Below are positions 42,308-52,933 of a stretch of 64,000 nt of DNA, piece by piece. A program made the position numbers and the translations under genes. The notes beneath the pieces were generated by a model, which saw only the letters and a list, made by a program, of their open reading frames with translations, was not told the origin of the DNA and did not search any database. Source of the DNA: Aromatoleum petrolei (GTDB lineage: Bacteria; Pseudomonadota; Gammaproteobacteria; Burkholderiales; Rhodocyclaceae); the NCBI RefSeq assembly GCF_017894385.1, contig NZ_CP059560.1, positions 4,472,501 through 4,536,500 of the forward strand. The letters run 5' to 3'. How positions within the stretch are numbered: position 1 is the first letter of the stretch; every line of letters begins with the position of its first letter.

Positions 42308-43777
42308 ATGGACTCGTCTTCATCGTGGATCCTGCCCGTCTTCTACGGCGGGCTCGGCAACCTCGCGGCCTATCTCGCGGCACACGTGCTGTTGTGCCTG
42401 CTGCCGGCCTTCTTCATTGCCGGCGCGATGGCAGCGCTGATTCCCAAGGAAACCGTTACGCGCTTCCTCGGGCGCAATTCCAGCAAGGCAGTGTCCTATC
42501 CGGCCGCGGCAGCCGCGGGATCCCTGCTGGCGGTATGTTCGTGCACCATCGTCCCGCTCTTCGCCGGCATCTACAGGAAAGGGGCCGGGCTGGGGCCGGC
42601 GATCACCTTCCTGTTCTTCGCGCCTGCGGCGAACATCCTGGCGCTGGTTTACACGGGCGGAATCATCGGCCCGGATCTCGCCATTGCGCGTTTCCTGCTG
42701 TCACTGACCTTCGGCATTGGCATCGGCCTGATCATGGCGCTCATCTTCCGCGCCGACGATGCCGCGCACGATCTCGCGACCGACAGCCCCTTCGCCGCCA
42801 AGGGGGAGGGAATGGGACGGGCGTCGCTGTTCTTCCTCTTCGTATGGGTGGCGCTGTTGCTGGCGGGCACGCTCAAGCTCGGCGTGCTGACCGGCTCCTA
42901 CATGGATTTCGAGCTGCCGCTCGCCGATGCGCAAACCTGGCAGGGCGTGCTCGATCGCCTGGTGCCCTATGACGCGGCGAAAGGCGAGGAGGGGGTGTCG
43001 CTGCAGGGCGCGGTGCTGATCGCCCTGCTTGCGGTGATCGGCTTCAGCGCGTGGCGCGGGCTCGAGAATATCCAGGACGGCGCGAACGCATGGACGTGGA
43101 CCAGCCTCGCGACGATCGCCCTGACGCTGCTCGTCGCCGCGCTGTCGGTGCAGACAGCGGCGGAGGGCCTGCGGATCGGCCTGACCGGCAAGTTCTTCGG
43201 CGTCGCGCTTGCGCTGACCGGGGTCGGGCTGATCGCACGCTCGCACCTCTCGGCGGACGAGCTGCGCGACTGGCTGTGGGAGTCGTGGCGTTTCGTGAAG
43301 CAGATCTTCCCGTTGCTCGTGGTCGGTGTCTTCATCGTCGGCATGATCCGCGTGCTGATCCGGCCCGAGTGGATCGAGATGCTGGCGGGGACCAACTCCG
43401 CCATCGGCAACCTCGCGGGCGTGGCGTTCGGCGTGTTCATGTATTTCCCGACGCTGGTCGAAGTACCCATCGCGAAAATGTTCCTCGACCTGGGCATGCA
43501 CCGTGGGCCGCTGCTCGCCTACCTGATGTCCGACCCCGAACTCTCGCTGCAGAGCATCCTCATCATTTCCGCCATCATCGGCCGGCGCAAAACGGCGACC
43601 TACGTCGGGCTGGTGGCGCTGTTCAGCGCGGCGGCGGGATTCACCTACGGTGCGTGGGTCGACGGCATTTCGCTGCTGCGGCTTGTGCTGTGGCTGGCGG
43701 CCTTCATCGGCGTGCTGGCTGCGCTGCTGTCTGTCGCCAGCCGACGTGCCGCATCCACCCTCGTGAAAGGAGTCTGA
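42308..43777 (+). CDS. ArsP/YraQ-type permease (DUF318)
   Basis: A 489-residue membrane protein with two homologous halves of about four to five helices. The family hallmark AVCSCTIVPLFAGIYRKGAG lies near residue 80, and LTFLFFAPAANILAL-like sequence follows. Known members include ArsP, which exports trivalent organoarsenicals in Campylobacter, and uncharacterised YraQ. The start at 42308 has AAGGAG eight bases upstream. The frame is open further back, but that stretch lacks a ribosome site and family similarity. It forms a pair with the thioredoxin-like gene two bases after it. Such pairs are frequent in arsenic islands. The transported compound is unknown. Confidence 0.85.
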   Translation: MDSSSSWILPVFYGGLGNLAAYLAAHVLLCLLPAFFIAGAMAALIPKETVTRFLGRNSSKAVSYPAAAAAGSLLAVCSCTIVPLFAGIYRKGAGLGPAITFLFFAPAANILALVYTGGIIGPDLAIARFLLSLTFGIGIGLIMALIFRADDAAHDLATDSPFAAKGEGMGRASLFFLFVWVALLLAGTLKLGVLTGSYMDFELPLADAQTWQGVLDRLVPYDAAKGEEGVSLQGAVLIALLAVIGFSAWRGLENIQDGANAWTWTSLATIALTLLVAALSVQTAAEGLRIGLTGKFFGVALALTGVGLIARSHLSADELRDWLWESWRFVKQIFPLLVVGVFIVGMIRVLIRPEWIEMLAGTNSAIGNLAGVAFGVFMYFPTLVEVPIAKMFLDLGMHRGPLLAYLMSDPELSLQSILIISAIIGRRKTATYVGLVALFSAAAGFTYGAWVDGISLLRLVLWLAAFIGVLAALLSVASRRAASTLVKGV

Positions 43778-43779
43778 AA

Positions 43780-44025
43780 ATGGTGAACATCAAGGTTCTC
43801 GGTCCCGGTTGTGCGAACTGCCGCAAACTGGAGGAGGTCGCACGCGAGGCGGTCGCGTCGCTGGGCGTTCAGGTGGAGATCGCCAAGATCACCGACATGA
43901 ACGAGATCATCGCCTACGACGTCCTGAAGACGCCCGGGTTGGTGATCAACGAAAAACTCGTGTCGTCGGGGCGCATTCCGACGTCCGCAACCGTTGCGGA
44001 GTGGGTGCGGGCGGCAATGCCCTGA
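43780..44025 (+). CDS. Thioredoxin-like small protein with CxxC (redox-active disulfide protein 2 type)
   Basis: An 81-residue protein that begins VNIKVLGPGCANCRKLEEVA; the C-A-N-C dithiol follows a short first strand. The cis-Pro segment is KTPGLVINEKLV. This is the minimal thioredoxin-fold family often annotated as redox-active disulfide protein 2 or thioredoxin family protein. It has no signal peptide. It starts two bases after the permease stop with AAAGGAG ahead, so the pair is co-transcribed. It could deliver a thiol-bound metalloid to the permease or keep the permease Cys residues reduced. Confidence 0.87.
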   Translation: MVNIKVLGPGCANCRKLEEVAREAVASLGVQVEIAKITDMNEIIAYDVLKTPGLVINEKLVSSGRIPTSATVAEWVRAAMP

Positions 44026-44039
44026 ACGGGAGAATCCGG

Positions 44040-46464
<2,425 letters not shown>

Positions 46465-46472
<8 letters not shown>

Positions 46473-46623
46473 GATCGTCCCCCTTGCTACGCGGACGACG
46501 CGCCGCGTAGATCGCCGACGGCGAGCTGCAACAGCCGTCGGGCCTGGCATTGCGGTGCGCGCGCTCGTTCTCCGCCATCCATGCGCGCAGGCGCTGCAGC
46601 AGGGCTTTCAGGATTTCGAGCAT
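46465..46623 (-). CDS. 52-residue unknown protein coupled to the copper ATPase
   Basis: A short gene with a good ribosome site (CGGAG, nine bases before the ATG). It encodes an amphipathic N-terminal helix ([20 protein letters not shown]) and a central Cys pair (DGCCSSPSA), and ends in an acidic-His tail. Its stop lies just inside the ATPase gene, so the two overlap by eight bases and are probably translationally coupled. I do not recognise a named family. Placement between a Met-rich periplasmic protein and a Cu ATPase suggests a metal-linked function. Confidence 0.65.
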
Positions 46624-46656
46624 CGCGCGTTTCTCCGAATGCTTGCGGGCGGGTCG

Positions 46657-47175
46657 TCACCTCGCGGGGCGCTTGCCCGCCGGAGCGGCCATGCGCTCCA
46701 TCATCATCTGCATCATGTCCATGCGCCGTTCCATCTGGTGCATGCGTTGGGCCATCGCCTCTGGCGATGCACCGGACGGGTCCGCGCCCATCATGCCCAT
46801 GCCTCCCATCATTCCGCTCATCATCCCGCCCATCATTCCCTTGCCGCCCATTATGGCGCAGCCCATCGGCGCCCCGTCGCCGGCGGCCATCTGCTGGCCC
46901 AGCATCATGTTCTCTCGCATGGTCTGCATGTGCTGCATGTGCAGCTTCTGGTGCTCCTCGGGGGTCTTCGCCGCGGCGAGGGCGTCGAGTTGCGACTGCA
47001 TCATGGCGGTGTTGTCGCGCATGCGCTGGACGGTTTGTTCCGGCGTCGCTGCGGGCGCCGGCGCAGTGGCGGCCTGTTCCGGGTGCTGGGCATCTTCGGC
47101 CCAGGCCGGCGAGGTCGTGGCGAGCGAGATGGCTGCCAGCGACAGTGCGAGGGCGGTGGTCGCCAAGGGCTTCAT
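46657..47175 (-). CDS. Met-rich periplasmic protein, probable copper binder
   Basis: A 172-residue exported protein. The signal peptide ends near AWA, about residue 25. The mature part has helical segments rich in Met (HMQHMQTMRENMMLGQQM) and a Gly-Met run (GGKGMMGGMMSGMMGGMGMM). Another Met-dense helix (MERRMDMMQMMMERM) is near the end. Met clusters like these bind Cu(I) in the periplasm. It lies upstream of the 52-residue gene and the Cu ATPase on the same strand, 33 bases apart, so the three likely form one operon. The start at 47175 removes an unlikely N-terminal extension. Confidence 0.82.
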   Translation of the reverse strand: MKPLATTALALSLAAISLATTSPAWAEDAQHPEQAATAPAPAATPEQTVQRMRDNTAMMQSQLDALAAAKTPEEHQKLHMQHMQTMRENMMLGQQMAAGDGAPMGCAIMGGKGMMGGMMSGMMGGMGMMGADPSGASPEAMAQRMHQMERRMDMMQMMMERMAAPAGKRPAR

Positions 47176-47388
47176 TATGGTTCTCCTGATGAGTGCTCGC
47201 CGCCGTTGTCGATGATCGGGCGAGGGTAGTTTCGATGATTCCATCATAGATTCCGGTGGTCGACGCGGCCCTTACGCGAGGATTACATTCCCGTCAGCAG
47301 CGGTAGAGCCTTGTGAGGGCAGGGCCTCAGCCAGTCAGTGGTCCGCTCCTGCATAAGCTCAGGAGAATTTCATCGTTCGTGGCGGTGA

Positions 47389-48090
47389 AACGGTCCCGTA
47401 AAGTCCGGGTGCGACGAGGCGCCGGCCTGCCTGGGGGACGGCCGGCGCGAGCTGTCGTCGTGGGCGCTGTTTTCGGCCAATGCCGACGACGATCGCCTGG
47501 TCGCGTTGGATCGGCTCGCGCGCACCGTGCATGCGCTGAACTTCATCGCTTCGGTGGGGGACGACGGTCTGCTGTTCCTGAACGTGCATGGCCGCCTGCT
47601 CGCGGCGGTCGCGGGCGACCACGGGGCTGCGTTCCGCAGGGTGATCGATGCGCTTGGTTTCCCGCCCGCACGCATCGTCATCGAGGCGCCCATCGTCGCG
47701 AGCCGGCAGGCCGACCTGTTGAACTTCGTGCTGCGGAACTACCGCGAGAACGCATTCCGCGTTGCCGTGAACGTCGAATCTGCGGCGCAATGGCGGGCGC
47801 TGTCGGAGATCGTGCCGGCGGACTTCATCAAGATCGGCGCCGCGGCATTACAGGTGGACGGCGACGCCGGCGAGGCGCTCGATGCGCTGAGGGCGCGTGC
47901 GGGATCGGCACGGGTGATCGTGACGCGGGTCGAGGACAGGGCATTGGTGAGTCCGCCGCAGGGCGCGCTCGCCCAAGGTTTTGCCTATGGCGCGCCCTTT
48001 GGCCGCCCGGCGGTGCGCTCGCCGCTGCGTTCTGCAATGCAGCGGGAAGAGAACGAGCCCGCAGTTGGGCGGATCCCGATATCCGACTGA
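47389..48090 (+). pseudogene. EAL-domain protein, 5'-truncated and without a good start
   Basis: The reading frame is open from just after a TGA at 47386-47388 to the stop at 48090. It encodes the latter part of a degenerate EAL-type domain: RLVALDRLARTVHALNFIAS, LLFLNVHGRLLAAV, ARIVIEAPI, FRVAVNVESAAQWRALSEIV and DFIKIGAAAL. No ATG or GTG is in frame; the first possible initiator is TTG at 47506, which would cut into conserved sequence. The Glu-Ala-Leu motif is replaced by EAP and metal residues are largely missing. It is therefore either a dead remnant or a catalytically inactive fragment. Confidence 0.6.
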
Positions 48091-48159
48091 GCCGAGGCAG
48101 TGCCGGCGCCACGAGCGAGGGCGATCGCCCTGACCATCTGAAACACTCCCGTTTCCATT

Positions 48160-48185
48160 CTTGCTGTATTGTGCAGTGCAGCAAG
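48160..48185. promoter_or_regulatory. Dyad upstream of the patatin gene (PhaR-like)
   Basis: CTTGCTG at 48160-48166 and CAGCAAG at 48179-48185 form a perfect seven-base inverted repeat around TATTGTGCAGTG. The right part (TTGTGCAGTGCAGCAA) resembles the TGC-rich sites I recall for the polyhydroxybutyrate regulator PhaR in betaproteobacteria. It ends 30 bases before the patatin ATG. The regulator assignment is an inference. Confidence 0.45.
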
Positions 48186-48215
48186 AATGTTTCCATGCGT
48201 GGAAAGGAGTGGAGC

Positions 48216-49265
48216 ATGCTTCGCAAACGATGGTGGTCAGGCAGGCGTGGAGAGGTGCCCGCGATCAGCCTCGCGCTGCAGGGGGGTGGGGCGCATGGTG
48301 CCTACACATGGGGCGTGCTGGACAGGTTGCTGGAGGATGGCTGGAAGCTCGACGGTGTCAGCGGCACCAGCGCCGGCGCGATGAACGCCGTGGCCATGGC
48401 GCAAGGCTGGACGCGCGGCGGGCCGGAGGGCGCGCGCGAGAGCCTGGCCGCGTTCTGGGAGGCAGTTGCGGCCAGCACGCCGCTGGAGCTCGACCTGCTG
48501 CACAGCATGAACCCGAACGGCAACGGCGCGCTGCCCAATCCGCTCGGCATGATGCTGGGGATGACGCGGCTGTTGTCGCCCTACCAGTTCAATCCGCTGG
48601 AGCTGAACCCGCTTCGCGAGGTCGTGCGCGCGCAGTTCGATTTCGAGTTCCTGCGCCGCGAGTGCCGCCTGCGCCTGTTCATCGCCGCGACGCGTGTGCA
48701 GACGGGCAAGGTGCGCCTGTTCCGCACCGCCGAACTCACCGAGGACATGCTGCTGGCGTCCGCCTGCCTGCCGACCATCCACCACGCCGTCGAGATCGAT
48801 GGCGAGGCCTACTGGGACGGCGGCTTTAGCGCCAATCCGGCCGTCTACCCGCTGATGTACGAGTGCGAGACGCCGGACATCCTGCTCGTGCTGCTCAATC
48901 CGCTGCGCATCTCGGCGCCGCCGCGCAGCGCCGGGGAGATCGCCGACCGCACGGTGGAGCTCGGCTTTTCGGCGACCTTCCTGCGCGAGATGCGCATGAT
49001 CGCGCACGCCCGCGCCTATTTGGAGGCGGGTAGCGGTTTTCTCCCGCACGGGCGCCTCGAGCGCAAGTTGCTGGGGCTGCGCTTCCACATGATCGAGGCG
49101 CAGGAGCTGGCCGAGAGCGGCAGCGGCAGCAAGCTCAATGCGGCGCGCGCCTTCCTGCATGAACTGCGCGACCTGGGGCGCGCCCGGGCAGCGAAGTGGA
49201 TCCGCACCAAGCGCCAACATGTCGGCAGCCGAGGGACGGTGAATCTTGGCGAGGTGTTCGCCTGA
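48216..49265 (+). CDS. Patatin-like phospholipase/esterase
   Basis: A 349-residue lipid acyl hydrolase of the bacterial patatin family. The oxyanion-hole motif GGGAHG is at residues 23-28, the nucleophile elbow GTSAG at 50-54 (Ser52) and the dyad Asp in AYWDGGFSANPA. No signal peptide is seen, so it is probably intracellular. The start at 48216 has AAGGAG seven bases upstream; an in-frame ATG at 48195 is less likely. The dyad just upstream, if a PhaR site, would link it to polyester granule turnover; otherwise its substrate is unknown. Confidence 0.88.
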   Translation: MLRKRWWSGRRGEVPAISLALQGGGAHGAYTWGVLDRLLEDGWKLDGVSGTSAGAMNAVAMAQGWTRGGPEGARESLAAFWEAVAASTPLELDLLHSMNPNGNGALPNPLGMMLGMTRLLSPYQFNPLELNPLREVVRAQFDFEFLRRECRLRLFIAATRVQTGKVRLFRTAELTEDMLLASACLPTIHHAVEIDGEAYWDGGFSANPAVYPLMYECETPDILLVLLNPLRISAPPRSAGEIADRTVELGFSATFLREMRMIAHARAYLEAGSGFLPHGRLERKLLGLRFHMIEAQELAESGSGSKLNAARAFLHELRDLGRARAAKWIRTKRQHVGSRGTVNLGEVFA

Positions 49266-49272
49266 AATGAGA

Positions 49273-49300
49273 AGGCCGCCCCCGGGGCGAGGGGCGGCCT
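49273..49300. terminator. Hairpin between convergent patatin and MFS genes
   Basis: AGGCCGCCCC pairs exactly with GGGGCGGCCT around an eight-base loop. No strong T run follows on either side, so it is a plausible but weaker bidirectional terminator. Confidence 0.6.
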
Positions 49301-49314
49301 GCACTGCAAGGGTA

Positions 49315-50682
49315 TCAGGCGCGATTGAGCGCGGTGCGCGGGAGGATGGTGGCCTCCTTGCTGCCCTTGCCTGCCAGCGCCTGCGGGGCTTCTTCATCGA
49401 CCGCGGCGAGATGTGCGACCCGGGTGCGGTCGGTCAGGAAGAGGGCGGACACGAAGCCCAGCGCGGCGGCGAACATCACGTAGAACACCGGGGCGATGGT
49501 GATGCCGGTGGTGTGGATCAGCCAGGTCACGATGAACTGCGCGAAGCCGCCGAACACCATCACCGCGACGTTGTAGGCGAGCGCGAGGCCGGTCGAGCGC
49601 ACGCCGGCGGGGAACTGTTCCGCCATCACCGCCGAGATCGGTCCGAAGAAGGCCGCGAGCAGGACGCACAGCACGATCTGCATAGTGATGAGGCGTTCGA
49701 ACGAGGGCGCGGCATGGACCCACGAGAGCAGGGGGTAGGAGGCGACGAGCAGGCCGGCGGCGGCGAGGATGACAAGGATCTTGCGGCCGACGCGGTCGGA
49801 CAGCGCGCCGAACACGGGCATCAGGATCGTCATCAGCGCAACCGCGATGACCTGCGCGCTGAAGGCGTCCGACAGCACCATGCCGAGCTGCTTAGTGGCG
49901 AAGGTCGGCATGTACACCAGGATCACGTAGAAGCCGACCGTGCCGCAGACGGTGACGCCCATGACCGCAAAGACTTCGCGCAGGTGGTTCCTGAGCATGC
50001 GGGCGATCGACTGCTTTTCCGCCGGTGCCTTGTGGGCTTCCAGGAAGGCCTCGGTTTCTTCCAGGTGGCGGCGAATCCACAGGCCGACCGGGCCGATCAG
50101 CAGGCCGATCATGAACGGGATGCGCCAGCCCCAGGCGTCGAGCGCCTCGGGCGAGAGGTTGCGCGTGATCAGCGCCGTGACACCGGCGCCGGCAAACACC
50201 GCGAGGCCTTGGCCGAACATCTGCCACGAGCCGTACAGGCCCCGCTTGTTGGGCGGGGCGCTCTCGATCAGGAAGGAGGTCGCGCTGGCGAATTCGCCAC
50301 CCGTCGCGAAGCCCTGCAGCAGGCGTGCGAGCACGATCAGCAGCGGGGCGGCGACGCCGATCGCGGCGTAGGGCGGGGCGAAGGCGATCGGCGCGATCGA
50401 CACGGTCATCATCGCGATGATGAGCTGCAGCGCGGCCTTGCGACCCTTGCGGTCGGCGTAGATGCCGAGCAGGATGCCGCCCACGGGGCGCATGAAGAAG
50501 CCCACGCCGAAGGTCGCGGTCGCCATCAGCAGCGAGCTGTACTCGCTTTCGGAGGGGAAGAACAGGCGCGAAATCACCACGGCGAGGAAGCCGAAGACGA
50601 TGAAGTCGTACCATTCCAGCGCGTTGCCGATGACGGCTGCGACGATCTGTTTCGCGCGGGGCGCTGCGGTAGTGCTGCTCAT
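49315..50682 (-). CDS. MFS transporter, metabolite:H+ symporter (MHS) family
   Basis: A 455-residue carrier with twelve helices. The opening GNALEWYDFIVFGFLAVVIS is the hallmark of the MHS branch (ShiA, KgtP, ProP). It also has GIYADRKGRKAAL after helix 2 and ALSDRVGRKILV after helix 8. MHS carriers import organic acids, shikimate or osmolytes with protons. An M20 amidohydrolase lies 58 bases upstream on the same strand; together they suggest uptake and hydrolysis of an acylated amino acid or similar compound. Confidence 0.9.
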   Translation of the reverse strand: MSSTTAAPRAKQIVAAVIGNALEWYDFIVFGFLAVVISRLFFPSESEYSSLLMATATFGVGFFMRPVGGILLGIYADRKGRKAALQLIIAMMTVSIAPIAFAPPYAAIGVAAPLLIVLARLLQGFATGGEFASATSFLIESAPPNKRGLYGSWQMFGQGLAVFAGAGVTALITRNLSPEALDAWGWRIPFMIGLLIGPVGLWIRRHLEETEAFLEAHKAPAEKQSIARMLRNHLREVFAVMGVTVCGTVGFYVILVYMPTFATKQLGMVLSDAFSAQVIAVALMTILMPVFGALSDRVGRKILVILAAAGLLVASYPLLSWVHAAPSFERLITMQIVLCVLLAAFFGPISAVMAEQFPAGVRSTGLALAYNVAVMVFGGFAQFIVTWLIHTTGITIAPVFYVMFAAALGFVSALFLTDRTRVAHLAAVDEEAPQALAGKGSKEATILPRTALNRA

Positions 50683-50740
50683 GATGCGAGTCTCCTCTTT
50701 ATGAGTCTGTGTTGTCGTTTTGTGCGGGAGCGCCCGGCGC

Positions 50741-51961
50741 TCAGCTGCCGAAGAAGCGGTTCGCGAGCGCTACCCAGAAGGCGGCACCCGGTGCGAGGCA
50801 GGCATCGTTGAAATCATAGTGAGGGTTGTGCACGCTGCACGGCCCGAGGTGTTCGCCGCCGGCGAAGCCGTTGTCGCCGTTGCCGATCAGCAGGTAGCAG
50901 CCGGGCACCTGCTGCAGCATGAAGGCGAAGTCCTCGCTGCCGGACAGCGGCGCGGCATTGCCGTCCACCTTTTCGTCGCCGACCAGCTCGCGCGCGACGT
51001 CCGTGGCCAGGCGGGCGTATTCGGCACTGTTGATCAGCACCGGGTAGCCGCGCTCGTAGCGGATGTCGCAGCCGACGCCGTGGGCGGCAGCCTGTCCGCG
51101 GGCCAGTTCGCAGATGCGCTGTTCCAGCCGGTCGCGCACCTCGGGCCGCAGCGCGCGCACGCTCAGTTCGAGTTCGGCGGTCTCGGGGATGACGTTGTAG
51201 GTCTTGCCCGCCGACATGCGGCCGACGCTGACCACGGCCATCTCGACCGGATCGACGCTGCGCCCGACGATGGTCTGCAGCGCCAGGACGGTCGCCGCAG
51301 CCGGCAGCGTCGGATCGATGGCCATGTGCGGCAGCGCGCCGTGCCCGCCCTTGCCGTCGAAGCGGATCAGCACCTTGTCGGACGACGCCATGAAGGGGCC
51401 GGGGCGAAAGCGGAAGTGGCCGGTCGGCACGCCTGGGTAGTTGTGCAGCGCGAAGATCGCATCGCAGGGGAAGCGCTCCAACAGGCCTTCTTCGAGCATG
51501 CGCTTCGCACCGCCGCCGCCGCCCAGCTCCTCGGCGGGCTGGAAGATCAGGTTCAGCGTGCCGCTGCCGGGCAGGCGAGCTTCGCGGTGGAGGCGTCCGA
51601 ACATCTGCGCGGCGCCGAGCAGGATCGCGGTGTGGCCGTCGTGGCCGCAGGCATGCATCTTCCCGTGATTGCGGCTTGCCCAGGGCAGGCCGGTCTCCTC
51701 GTGGATCGGCAGCGCATCCATGTCGGCGCGCAGGCCGAGGCGCGGGCCGCCCTTGCCGCCGTCCTCGCCCCAGCTCAGGGTGCCGACGACGCCGGTCGTG
51801 GCGATGCCGGCGTGCACTTCGAAGCCGCATTGGGCGAGTTGGTCGGCCACCAGGCGGCTGGTCTCGAACTCGTCGAAGCCGAGCTCGGGGTGCTGGTGGA
51901 TGGCACGCCGCCAGGTCTTCATGGCGGCCTCGTCGGGGAGGTGGCGATCAATGGTATTCAT
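50741..51961 (-). CDS. M20-family amidohydrolase (HipO/IAA-amino acid hydrolase type)
   Basis: A 406-residue cytoplasmic metalloenzyme. Metal and catalytic motifs are visible: RADMDALPIHEETGLPW, MHACGHDGHTAILLGAA and the Glu in LIFQPAEELGGGGGAKRML. The dimerisation domain follows. The family removes acyl groups from amino acids (hippurate, N-acyl and indole-acetyl conjugates). The start at 51961 is typical; upstream frame extension lacks similarity. It is divergent from a LysR gene with 81 bases between starts, so that regulator probably controls the hydrolase and the following MFS carrier. The exact substrate is unknown. Confidence 0.92.
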   Translation of the reverse strand: MNTIDRHLPDEAAMKTWRRAIHQHPELGFDEFETSRLVADQLAQCGFEVHAGIATTGVVGTLSWGEDGGKGGPRLGLRADMDALPIHEETGLPWASRNHGKMHACGHDGHTAILLGAAQMFGRLHREARLPGSGTLNLIFQPAEELGGGGGAKRMLEEGLLERFPCDAIFALHNYPGVPTGHFRFRPGPFMASSDKVLIRFDGKGGHGALPHMAIDPTLPAAATVLALQTIVGRSVDPVEMAVVSVGRMSAGKTYNVIPETAELELSVRALRPEVRDRLEQRICELARGQAAAHGVGCDIRYERGYPVLINSAEYARLATDVARELVGDEKVDGNAAPLSGSEDFAFMLQQVPGCYLLIGNGDNGFAGGEHLGPCSVHNPHYDFNDACLAPGAAFWVALANRFFGS

Positions 51962-52042
51962 GGATTGATAATAGAATTTGCTAACGATCGCGGAAGGCGG
52001 TACTTTTTCCGGGGTGACAACCAAACGTGTTCACTGACCGCA

Positions 52043-52933
52043 ATGAAGGACCATCAACTGAAGGCGCTCGTGCAGGTCGCCGATGCCGGTTCGATCCGGG
52101 CGGCGGCGCGGGCGATGCATCTCAGCCAGAGCGCGCTGACGAAGGCGCTGCGCGAACTGGAGGAGGACGTGGGGGCGGAGCTGCTGACGCGCAGCTACAA
52201 GGGCGTGGTGTTCACGCCTGCCGGTCAGGCGTTGCTGGTGCGGGCACGCCTCGCGCTCGCGACGCTGGACAAGGCGCGCGAGGAGGTGCGGATGCTGCGC
52301 GGCGGGGCGGGGGCACGCATCGCCGTGGCGCTCACGCCGCTCGTCGCGGCGACGGTGCTGCCGCGGGTGCTGGCGGAATTCCGCCGCATTCAGCCGGACG
52401 CCGCGCTGAGCCTGGAGGAGGGGCTGCTGACCAACGTGGTGCCCGGCATCATCGAAGGGCGCCTGGATTTCGCGGTGGCGCTCGCCAATGCGCAGGATCT
52501 TCCCTATGAAGTGGATTTCGAGCCGCTGGCGCAGATCCCGGCCTCGCCCGCGGGCCGCATCGGGCATCCGCTGGCCGGGGCGCGGACCTGGGCGGAGCTC
52601 AAGGGCGCGAGCTGGGTGCTGAACCTGACCGGGGCGAGCCAGGGCAGCCACCTCGTGAACTGGCTCGAGGCCAACGGCGTCGAGGTGCCGGCCAGCACCG
52701 TACGCTGTGCGTCGCCGACGCTGATGCTGGAACTCATGCGCCGCACTGATCACATCGGCTTCGGCCCGACCGTGCTGATACGCGATCCGATCTTCGGCGT
52801 CGGGCTGCAGGAGTTCGTCGTCGAACCGCTGCCGCCGCCGATGTCGCTCGGCATCCTGAGCCTGCGCGGAGTGCCGCTCAGCGTGGCCGCCCGCCCGCTT
52901 GCCGGCCTATTCGCCCGCCATCTGCGCGCCTGA
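52043..52933 (+). CDS. LysR-family regulator divergent from the amidohydrolase
   Basis: A 296-residue LysR protein. The DNA-binding part has LVQVADAGSIRAAARAMHLS and QSALTKALRELEEDVGAELL; the effector domain follows from about residue 90. The N-terminal style (KDHQLKALVQVADAGSI) is close to the TdcA/AbgR-like group. AbgR regulates an M20-type aminobenzoyl-glutamate hydrolase in E. coli, which fits the divergent M20 gene here. Its last 27 bases overlap the end of the next, convergent LysR gene. The operator would lie in 51962-52042, where AT-rich sequence (GATTGATAATAG) is visible. Confidence 0.9.
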   Translation: MKDHQLKALVQVADAGSIRAAARAMHLSQSALTKALRELEEDVGAELLTRSYKGVVFTPAGQALLVRARLALATLDKAREEVRMLRGGAGARIAVALTPLVAATVLPRVLAEFRRIQPDAALSLEEGLLTNVVPGIIEGRLDFAVALANAQDLPYEVDFEPLAQIPASPAGRIGHPLAGARTWAELKGASWVLNLTGASQGSHLVNWLEANGVEVPASTVRCASPTLMLELMRRTDHIGFGPTVLIRDPIFGVGLQEFVVEPLPPPMSLGILSLRGVPLSVAARPLAGLFARHLRA

